This document shows, in pieces, positions 6,899 to 11,322 of a stretch of DNA of 11,322 nucleotides. Each line of letters starts with the position of its first letter. Position 1 is the stretch's first letter. Origin of the DNA: Syntrophaceae bacterium (GTDB lineage: Bacteria; Desulfobacterota; Syntrophia; Syntrophales; UBA2210). The translations under genes and the position numbers were made by a program. The notes below the pieces were generated by a model, which was given only the letters and a program-made list of their open reading frames with translations, was not told the DNA's origin and ran no database searches. The DNA is taken from contig JAUXBI010000027.1 in assembly GCA_030619435.1 (NCBI GenBank), positions 1 to 11,322 on the forward strand, given 5' to 3'.

Positions 6899-8587
6899 AT
6901 GAAAAGATGTTTAATTTTTTTCTGTATTTTAGGCGTAATGCTTTCCGGATCGGTATGGGCTGAGAATGTAAAAGATCAGGTAAAAAAAGTCGCAGTACTC
7001 CCCTTTTCGGTTAATAGCTCGGAAGACATAAACTATGTAAGGGACGGAATATGGGATATGCTGATCTCACGTCTCTCCGCTGATTCCGGCATAAGTGTCA
7101 CTGCCAAACAGAAGGTTACGAACATGCTGAATGCATCAGGTAAGAAAGGGTTAACCATAGCTGATGTTTATAGTCTCGGCAAAAAGCTGGATATTGATTA
7201 TGTTGTATGGGGAAGTATAACAAAGATCGGCAATAGTATAAGTCTTGATGCTAAACTTCTCGATGTGGCCACGTATAAAACCCCTGTAGGGGTTTTTGAA
7301 CAATGTCGGGGGATGGATGATGTAATACCCAGGATAAGTGATTTTGCAAAAAAGATAACTTACTATGTTCAGGGAAAAACCCCACCAGCCCCCGTAGTCG
7401 CGGCTGCACTATCATCCGTCTCTAAGACTTCTTCGGCTAGCCCCCTGCAGAGTCCCGACGAAATCAAGGTTCTCAAGGCCGAAAAGAGAACTTTTACTTC
7501 TGTAATTAACCCTGCCTTTATCATGGCTGCCAACTCGCGTGGTAAAAAAGGATTCTGGATGAGCCAGAAATACAAAAGGCGTTTCAAGGGGATGGATATC
7601 GGTGATGTGAATGGTGATGATCTGAATGAAGTTGTAGTTATAGATGAACATTCTGTGATGATATATCAAAAGATCGAAGGAAACCTCAAACTTCTCAACA
7701 AGATTTCAGGGAAGATTTCCGACAGTTATATAGCGGTTGACGTTGCTGACGTGAATGAGAACGGCATATCTGAGATTATTGTGACGAACGTACAAAACCG
7801 TAATCTTGATTCGTTTGTGCTTGAATTTCAGGATGGAAAATTCGTCAAGATAGCATCGGACCTGAGGTGGTTTTTAAGAGTTATCGATATATCCGGTATA
7901 CCGCAATTGATAGGGCAGAAGAAGGGAATGGAAGAGCCTTTCAGTAACCCCATATATGAAATCGTTTATAGGAAGGGAGAGTATACAAAAGGTGAGAAAA
8001 TGTCTATACCGCAGGGACTCTCCGTTTACGGTCTTACCATTGACAGTATAGAGGGAAGTAATACTGAGAGGGTTGTTGCCCTGGATGAATATGGGCACAT
8101 CCGTATCTACAAAAAAACGCAAGCGTCGGTCCAGTACAAGATCAATGTCTTCGGGGGAAGCGACTATTTGATATGGAAAAGCGATGAGGTGTTTGGGGGA
8201 TCTAACAACTATGTCGATTTTAGAGACATCCATGAAAACATCGATGGTGGAGACGCCTCCGGGAGGGCATTTATCAAGGAAAGAATCCTTACCTATGATA
8301 TCAATGGAAACGGTAAAAGGGAGGTCATTATTGTCAAAAATCTGTCGCCTATGGGAAGAGTGATGAAACATGCCCGGATGTTCACGCGCAGCGAAATATA
8401 TGATCTTGAGTGGGATGGTCTTGGACTGTCCGAAAACTGGAGGACAAAGAAGATCCAGGGATATGTGGCCGATTATCAGTTCAAAGATATAGACAACGAT
8501 GGTAAGAAAGAGGTGGTACTTGTCATAGGGCTGGGGGCACTCTTGTCAAGGAGTGTAATAGTGGCCTACGATCTGGAGGTTCAATAG
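6899..8587 (+). CDS. Exported protein with FlgO-like N-terminal domain and FG-GAP/VCBS-type repeats
   Basis: A 562-residue protein with a signal peptide (residues 1-21, KR then hydrophobic, cleavage after VWA), so exported; no lipobox cysteine is evident. Residues about 28-157 resemble the FlgO/CsgG-like domain: VKKVAVLPF strand, then helix with LISRLS, LGKKLDIDYVVWGSITKIG and a second strand pair. A Pro/Ala/Ser-rich linker follows (161-187). Residues 228-562 contain repeats of the FG-GAP/VCBS type with calcium-loop-like DxNGD patterns: GDVNGDDLNEVVV (236-248), ADVNENGISEIIV (283-295), YDINGNGKREVIIV (466-479) and KDIDNDGKKEVVLV (529-542), suggesting a beta-propeller. The start has an AAAGGAG site. 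No partner gene is adjacent. Function is unknown; an envelope or surface role is inferred from the export signal and fold. Confidence 0.85.
   Translation: MKRCLIFFCILGVMLSGSVWAENVKDQVKKVAVLPFSVNSSEDINYVRDGIWDMLISRLSADSGISVTAKQKVTNMLNASGKKGLTIADVYSLGKKLDIDYVVWGSITKIGNSISLDAKLLDVATYKTPVGVFEQCRGMDDVIPRISDFAKKITYYVQGKTPPAPVVAAALSSVSKTSSASPLQSPDEIKVLKAEKRTFTSVINPAFIMAANSRGKKGFWMSQKYKRRFKGMDIGDVNGDDLNEVVVIDEHSVMIYQKIEGNLKLLNKISGKISDSYIAVDVADVNENGISEIIVTNVQNRNLDSFVLEFQDGKFVKIASDLRWFLRVIDISGIPQLIGQKKGMEEPFSNPIYEIVYRKGEYTKGEKMSIPQGLSVYGLTIDSIEGSNTERVVALDEYGHIRIYKKTQASVQYKINVFGGSDYLIWKSDEVFGGSNNYVDFRDIHENIDGGDASGRAFIKERILTYDINGNGKREVIIVKNLSPMGRVMKHARMFTRSEIYDLEWDGLGLSENWRTKKIQGYVADYQFKDIDNDGKKEVVLVIGLGALLSRSVIVAYDLEVQ
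7277..7297 (+). repeat. Perfect intragenic hairpin with T-run
   Basis: AAAACCCC (7277-7284) and GGGGTTTT (7289-7296) form an uninterrupted 8-base-pair stem with a TGTA loop, followed by one more T. It has the shape of an intrinsic terminator but lies inside the coding sequence at codons for residues 127-133 (YKTPVGV). The codons are normal, so coincidence with the coding sequence is possible. Confidence 0.5.
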
Positions 8588-8621
8588 ACTCCTGATACGC
8601 AGATGTTGACACGTAGATAAA

Positions 8622-8627
8622 TATAAT
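8622..8627 (+). promoter_or_regulatory. Possible -10 element for tRNA-Met
   Basis: A perfect TATAAT stands 25 bases before the first base of tRNA-Met, a suitable distance for a short tRNA leader. The nearby TTGACA at 8606-8611 is only 10 bases away, too close to act as its -35 box, so the -35 contact would be weak or different. Confidence 0.4.
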
Positions 8628-8652
8628 GTAGGAGTACATCCAAATCCAGTCA

Positions 8653-8729
8653 GGCGGTGTAGCTCAGATGGTTAGAGCATACGGCTCATATCCGTAGTGT
8701 CCGGGGTTCAATTCCCTGCACCGCCACCA
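8653..8729 (+). tRNA. tRNA-Met (elongator, anticodon CAT)
   Basis: Acceptor GGCGGTG (8653-8659) pairs with CACCGCC (8719-8725), discriminator A, and CCA is encoded (8727-8729). The anticodon stem TACGG/CCGTA encloses CTCATAT with CAT at 8687-8689, and the T arm CGGGG/CCCTG encloses TTCAATT. The first pair G-C rules out an initiator tRNA, and the overall sequence (GTAGCTCAG, ACGGCTCATA, GTGTC) resembles elongator tRNA-Met rather than the lysidine-modified tRNA-Ile with the same anticodon. Its 3' part from 8684 is repeated exactly at 9796-9841, so it is the integration site of the adjacent element and its 3' half was probably donated by that element. Confidence 0.95.
8684..8729 (+). repeat. attL: 46-base direct repeat, tRNA-Met 3' part
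   Basis: This stretch, from the anticodon loop to CCA, is identical to 9796-9841. Exact copies of a tRNA 3' end flanking a recombinase fragment are the standard footprint of tyrosine-recombinase integration. This copy completes the functional tRNA, so it is the tRNA-side junction. Confidence 0.88.
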
Positions 8730-8736
8730 AGAATAC

Positions 8737-8768
8737 AAGGGCTTAGAGGATTCCTCTAAGCCCTTTTT
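8737..8768 (+). terminator. Strong intrinsic terminator after tRNA-Met
   Basis: A 13-base-pair perfect stem, AAGGGCTTAGAGG (8737-8749) with its complement (8753-8765), a three-base loop, and a T-run at 8764-8768. It terminates the tRNA-Met transcript. It also contains the stop codon (8743-8745, complement) and last codons of the recombinase fragment on the other strand and has A-residues on its left side, so it may act in both directions. It lies inside the element and was therefore brought in with it. Confidence 0.88.
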
Positions 8769-9036
8769 GTTTATTGAGGTATGCCGGATATTCCGTGTCA
8801 TTTTCTTCTACAAAAACGTCGTCCAAGACGCTGATCGCAGCCCTCCGATTCTCCTTGGGGGAGTAGAGATACTTCTTCGTAGTTGTCAAGTTGGTATGAC
8901 CGAGCAGATCGTTTACCGTCTGGACATCGGGCCTTGTTTTCTCACTCCCCATTGCAATCGTCGATGCTAGGACATCACGCAGGTCCTTTGCCGTGATCTT
9001 GATCTCGGTTCTTTTTGTAATATTGAATGGATGAAC
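8743..9036 (-). pseudogene. Tyrosine recombinase (integrase), C-terminal fragment
   Basis: About 97 codons of a phage-type integrase survive. Reading leftward from 9036, the frame contains ITAKDLRDVLAST (box II region, with the catalytic Arg of the usual HxLRH block; the His three residues earlier is Lys here, the one after is Asp), then VNDLLGHTNLTTTKKYLY, which has the conserved His of LGH and the nucleophile-region Tyr (TTxxY), and a C-terminal helix. An in-frame TAG at 9037-9039 ends the frame upstream, and nothing integrase-like follows further upstream, so the N-terminal arm-binding and core domains with the first catalytic Arg are gone. A short product from ATG 8952 would have no function as a recombinase. 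It is adjacent to the tRNA-side repeat, the usual place for the integrase of a tRNA-targeting element. Confidence 0.82.
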
Positions 9037-9086
9037 CTAAGTTAGAGGGCAGGATTTCAGAAAACAATTCGCCAATCTTTACCCTG

Positions 9087-9389
9087 TTAAGGCAATTTCA
9101 GTAGCCTTTCACTCCGCCAGATGCGAACAATCCTTATCCGGTTTTTATCAAGGCGGTAAACAATGCGGAACGGGGGGAAGATAACCTCTCTCAGATTCAC
9201 AATTCCAAATTCCGGCACGATTCGTCCACTCTTTGGGAAATCGGCAAGCTTTCCGACCTGTATAACAATTTCCCTCAATAGTTTTTCGCCTACTTCGGGA
9301 ACTTGTTGATCAATATACCAGTTGCGGATTGCTTCCAGATCCTTGACAGCCGACACCGCGAAGGTGGTTACTACTCTTTTCTGCGCCAT
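9087..9389 (-). CDS. RelE/ParE-family toxin
   Basis: The toxin half of a type II toxin-antitoxin pair, 100 residues, the usual size. Family features in order: VSAVKDLEAIRNWYID helix (12-27), a second helix with KLLREI, then KLADFPKSGRIVPEFG (47-62), LREVIFPPFRIVYR (66-79) and the closing strand IRIVRIWRSERLL. The P-x-x-GR-VPE and RE...(Y/F)RIVYR blocks are hallmark ParE/RelE sheet elements. Members either cleave ribosome-bound mRNA (RelE) or poison gyrase (ParE); the sequence resembles the ParE/RelE superfamily without letting me decide the target. ATG 9389 is only 2 bases after the antitoxin stop, indicating translational coupling. The gene appears intact. Confidence 0.9.
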   Translation of the reverse strand: MAQKRVVTTFAVSAVKDLEAIRNWYIDQQVPEVGEKLLREIVIQVGKLADFPKSGRIVPEFGIVNLREVIFPPFRIVYRLDKNRIRIVRIWRSERLLKLP

Positions 9390-9391
9390 TG

Positions 9392-9673
9392 TTATTCGCT
9401 CAATCCAAGGCGTTTTTTGACTTCACTCACGTTTATTTCGCGCCCTTCTTCCAGATCCATCAATCCTTGGACAACACCTCTCAGGAAGGATTGTTCCTCT
9501 GTCTGTGCTTCATAATCTTTAAGCGATTGAACGATGGCAACCCCCCGCCCTCGGTTAGTCAGTAGAACCGGGCGGCTTGTCTTATCCACCTGATTGACGA
9601 TACGTCCCGGATTCACCTTCATATCGGTGATCGGCACTATATCTTCCGAATACTTAATTCCATTTGACCGCAT
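9392..9673 (-). CDS. Phd/YefM-family antitoxin
   Basis: A 93-residue antitoxin upstream of and coupled to the toxin gene. The N-terminal Phd/YefM DNA-binding fold is recognisable: an edge strand before ITDMKVNPGRIVNQVDKTSRPVLLTNRGRGVAIV (residues 16-49), matching the family pattern of a strand, a short helix preceding a K-x-x-PVxxTxxGxxVAVxxS strand pair, then the LKDYE helix. The acidic C-terminal part (EEQSFLRGVVQGLMDLEEGREI) would be the toxin-neutralising segment. The start at ATG 9673 has an AAGGGGG ribosome-binding site five bases upstream. Antitoxins of this family bind their own promoter and repress it, more tightly in complex with toxin. Confidence 0.9.
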   Translation of the reverse strand: MRSNGIKYSEDIVPITDMKVNPGRIVNQVDKTSRPVLLTNRGRGVAIVQSLKDYEAQTEEQSFLRGVVQGLMDLEEGREINVSEVKKRLGLSE

Positions 9674-9683
9674 ATATTCCCCC

Positions 9684-9735
9684 TTGACAGTCTTTTTGAT
9701 GGTTATTTAATAGCACCTATAAAGAGACCTGTCAA
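9684..9735 (-). promoter_or_regulatory. Promoter and possible operator of the toxin-antitoxin operon
   Basis: On the minus strand TTGACA (9730-9735) and TATTAA (9707-9712) are separated by exactly 17 bases, a good sigma70 promoter, 33 bases before the antitoxin start. A 7-base inverted repeat brackets it: TTGACAG at 9684-9690 and CTGTCAA at 9729-9735 (plus strand), the second containing the -35 box. Repression by the antitoxin through these half-sites is an inference; Phd/YefM operators are typically palindromes at the promoter. Confidence 0.6.
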
Positions 9736-9795
9736 ACGGCTTCATTAAATCTGAACAAGTCTTATTGTCGGTTAGAGGGGCGGGGCCATTTTCGA

Positions 9796-9841
9796 GCTCA
9801 TATCCGTAGTGTCCGGGGTTCAATTCCCTGCACCGCCACCA
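9796..9841 (+). repeat. attR: displaced 46-base copy of the tRNA-Met 3' part
   Basis: Identical over 46 bases to the end of the tRNA-Met gene but lacking any 5' half, so it does not encode a tRNA. It marks the outer boundary of the integrated element and was probably the original chromosomal 3' end of the tRNA gene, as it still lies directly before a terminator hairpin at 9853. Confidence 0.88.
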
Positions 9842-9852
9842 TTTTAAAGCAT

Positions 9853-9879
9853 AAAGCCCGTCTGAATTGACGGGCTTTT
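9853..9879. terminator. Terminator between attR and tonB
   Basis: A 10-base-pair stem, AAAGCCCGTC (9853-9862) with GACGGGCTTT (9869-9878), six-base loop, followed by T-rich sequence (TTTTCGTTTT) on the plus strand. On the minus strand it lies 15 bases after the tonB stop with a broken T-run. It can serve the tonB operon and is likely also the original terminator of tRNA-Met before the element inserted. Confidence 0.8.
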
Positions 9880-9892
9880 CGTTTTCTGATCC

Positions 9893-10537
9893 CTACTCGA
9901 GGACGAAACGCACCGGAACATCTACCCACATCGTAAATGGAATTTCAAACCTCCATTTCTGAACAGCCTTTAGTGCCGCCCGGTCAAGAATTGAATAACC
10001 AGAGGATCTCTTTACCCTTAATTCGGCAACCATTCCATTAGCAAGTATTTTCACGGAAAGCAAAACCGTCCCCTCGTATCCCTTTCTCTTTGCAGCAGAA
10101 GGATAAACCGGCGGAGAATTTTCCAGGTATCGTGGTACGGGCGGAGATGCCCCCATTTCTTTTTGTATGGAATTCCCACCGGACGAGAGAGCAGGGAGTG
10201 TCTTTTCAATTGTTTCGTGAGCTGATTGTGTTTTGCTTTGCTTCTGAACGTTGGGTTCAAGAGCCGTTGAAGGTATATCCTCTTTCTTGACAGGTTTTGT
10301 CTTCTCCTTCTCAACAACCACCTGTTTTTTCTCTTTTATCAGTGGTGTAGCGGCTGCTTCCTTTGTAACCTTTCTTGAAGTGGAGACAAAAGAGAGTGCG
10401 AGAGGTCTTTTTTGATCTGTTTTTATGAAAAAAGCAGGCTGATCAACAGGAATTAGGGCAAAAGCCAGACATAGATGGACGGTCAATGCCAGAAAAACTG
10501 CAAACAGCAGGTCTTTTTTTAGATTTACTCCTTCCAT
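9893..10537 (-). CDS. tonB: Energy transducer TonB
   Basis: Spans the periplasm and passes proton-motive energy from ExbB/ExbD to outer-membrane TonB-dependent transporters. The 214 residues show the usual three parts: a single N-terminal membrane helix (about 9-30) with a histidine, H21, at the position of the functionally important transmembrane His; a Lys/Glu/Pro-containing periplasmic spacer (about 55-138, with EKEKTKPVKKED); and a C-terminal TonB domain (140-214) with PPVYPSAAKRKGYEGTV, RVKRSSGYSILDRAALKAV and KWRF. The ATG at 10537 overlaps the 3' end of exbD by 13 bases. No other start codon exists nearby; a GGAAGGAG sequence lies just inside the frame rather than before it. Last gene of the operon, followed by a terminator. 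Confidence 0.92.
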   Translation of the reverse strand: MEGVNLKKDLLFAVFLALTVHLCLAFALIPVDQPAFFIKTDQKRPLALSFVSTSRKVTKEAAATPLIKEKKQVVVEKEKTKPVKKEDIPSTALEPNVQKQSKTQSAHETIEKTLPALSSGGNSIQKEMGASPPVPRYLENSPPVYPSAAKRKGYEGTVLLSVKILANGMVAELRVKRSSGYSILDRAALKAVQKWRFEIPFTMWVDVPVRFVLE

Positions 10538-10929
10538 TTTGTCTCTAGTGATATCCCGTTTATTCCCGATTTTCTTACCGCGTCCATAACCGCGATGATC
10601 ATTTCATAAGGTACTTTCTTATCTCCCGACATCAGAACCTTTATTTCCGGAGATTCGCGATGGAGGATAGTCAATTGGGTAATCAATTCCGAAAGATTCA
10701 CCTCCTGTTTGTCGAAAAAAAGCTTTCCATCTTCCCTGATTGTAATATCGGCAAAATTCTTCTTTTCTATCATGGAGGTAGATGATTCAGGCAATTGAAC
10801 TGGCAGACCCCTGTGAATGGTCATGGACATGGTAAAAAATATAAAAGCCACTAACAGGAGAAAGATAACATCGAGGAGCGGTATTATCTCTATCCTGGCT
10901 TTTCCTGTATATCGCCTGGAAATTTTCAT
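10525..10929 (-). CDS. exbD: Biopolymer transport protein ExbD/TolR
   Basis: Inner-membrane component of the proton-driven motor that energises TonB. It has 134 residues: a short cytosolic N-terminus, one membrane helix (about 16-36) carrying the essential aspartate D20 in IPLLDVIFLLL, and a periplasmic domain with the family pattern LPES(S), ITIREDGKLFFDKQEV, and VLMSGDKKVPYEMIIAVMDAVRKSGI. The gene order exbB-exbD-tonB decides for ExbD over TolR. Its start ATG overlaps the exbB stop (ATGA, 4 bases), and its end overlaps tonB, indicating translational coupling across the operon. Confidence 0.92.
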   Translation of the reverse strand: MKISRRYTGKARIEIIPLLDVIFLLLVAFIFFTMSMTIHRGLPVQLPESSTSMIEKKNFADITIREDGKLFFDKQEVNLSELITQLTILHRESPEIKVLMSGDKKVPYEMIIAVMDAVRKSGINGISLETKWKE

Positions 10930-11321
10930 CTGGGCCTGTTTACCCCGTTTTTATTCTTTTCGAAAAGGATTTCCAGATTGGTCCCATATTTTTCGATCTC
11001 CAGTGTCGCCTTCTCAATCTGGGACAGGAAATAATTGTAAGGTATCAGACTGAAAATCGCGATGGTAAGGCCGAAGGCGGTTGTAAGCAGGGCCTGTGAA
11101 ATGCCCTCTGTGATCATCTGTGGATGTTCTATTCCAACCGTACCCAGCATATGGAATGAATAGATAATACCCGTTACGGTTCCCAGGATTCCCAGAAGAG
11201 GTGAGAGGGTAATCATTGTATCGATGATGGGCAGATACCGCCTCATTCGCGCGATCTCTTCATCAGCGCTCATCCGGAGCGCATCCCGTAATGAGAATTC
11301 ACGATGAACCGCGCCGCAGAC
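10926..11321 (-). CDS. exbB: ExbB/TolQ/MotA-family proton channel protein, C-terminal part (5' end outside window)
   Basis: The frame remains open to the window edge, so the ATG at 11273 is internal; the 131 residues seen are the C-terminal part. ExbB forms the pentameric inner-membrane channel that harvests proton flow for TonB. Visible hallmarks are the helix preceding ARMRRYLPIIDTMITLSPLLGILGTVTGII, the classical PLLGLLGTVxGMI membrane segment, and EGISQALLTTAFGLTIAIFSLIPYNYF, the last membrane helix with its conserved TT residues. It overlaps exbD by 4 bases. Confidence 0.92.
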   Translation of the reverse strand, partial: VCGAVHREFSLRDALRMSADEEIARMRRYLPIIDTMITLSPLLGILGTVTGIIYSFHMLGTVGIEHPQMITEGISQALLTTAFGLTIAIFSLIPYNYFLSQIEKATLEIEKYGTNLEILFEKNKNGVNRPR

Positions 11322-11322
11322 C

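Larger units (their letters stand above)
8684..9841. mobile_element. Decayed integrative element at tRNA-Met carrying a toxin-antitoxin module
   Basis: The element is bounded by 46-base direct repeats of the tRNA-Met 3' end, 1112 bases apart. It contains, from the tRNA outward, the C-terminal fragment of a tyrosine recombinase and an apparently intact toxin-antitoxin operon, both on the minus strand. It is far too small to be a whole prophage or island and lacks a complete integrase, so it is read as the residue of a larger island after internal deletion. Persistence of the toxin-antitoxin pair fits its known stabilising effect on island segments; that link is an inference. Confidence 0.82.

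Noticed and set aside
8606..8627. TTGACA (8606) and TATAAT (8622) as a single promoter for tRNA-Met
   Set aside because: The spacer is only 10 bases, outside the 16-18 range for sigma70; only the TATAAT was kept as a tentative -10.
9041..9783. The toxin-antitoxin segment as an integron gene cassette, suggested by GTTAGAG and TAAC-like motifs at its edges
   Set aside because: The motifs end in G rather than the pyrimidine of GTTRRRY, are in direct rather than inverted orientation, and no attC-like imperfect palindrome joins them; no integron integrase is present.

Overview
The window looks like a chromosomal stretch of a Gram-negative, anaerobe-type bacterium, most likely one of the former Deltaproteobacteria (Desulfobacterota). 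This is inferred from the gene order asd-rsmD-coaD-aminotransferase, a TonB/ExbB/ExbD system (which needs an outer membrane), protein-level resemblance of the housekeeping genes, and a moderate GC content. No 16S gene is present, so the lineage is an inference.

Left part (1-4150): the 3' end of a phosphatidylserine synthase gene is followed by a 231-base non-coding leader containing several small hairpins. Then comes a tightly packed operon: aspartate-semialdehyde dehydrogenase (asd), 16S rRNA methyltransferase rsmD, phosphopantetheine adenylyltransferase coaD, a class I aminotransferase of the aspartate type, and a 61-residue membrane protein. asd and the aminotransferase both act on aspartate-family metabolism, while rsmD-coaD is a common housekeeping pair.

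Middle part (4190-8590): tRNA-Gly(GCC) and tRNA-Cys(GCA) lie in tandem and end in a hairpin terminator. They are followed by a UDP-glucose 6-dehydrogenase of the animal/eukaryotic sequence type, cytidylate kinase (cmk), a 53-codon remnant of an endonuclease IV (nfo) gene, and a secreted or periplasmic protein that joins a FlgO-like N-terminal domain to FG-GAP/VCBS-type repeats.

Accessory part (8653-9841): an elongator tRNA-Met(CAT) gene carries a decayed integrative element at its 3' end. The last 46 bases of the tRNA, from the anticodon loop through CCA, are repeated exactly 1112 bases downstream. Between the copies lie the C-terminal fragment of a tyrosine recombinase next to the tRNA and an intact Phd/YefM-ParE/RelE-type toxin-antitoxin operon with its own sigma70-like promoter. 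This appears to be what remains of a larger island: the mobility gene is broken but the addiction module still looks intact.

Right part (9893-11322): a minus-strand exbB-exbD-tonB operon (exbB cut by the window edge) with overlapping genes. It encodes a proton-motive-force-driven energy transducer for outer-membrane transport and ends in a bidirectional-looking terminator next to the displaced tRNA fragment.
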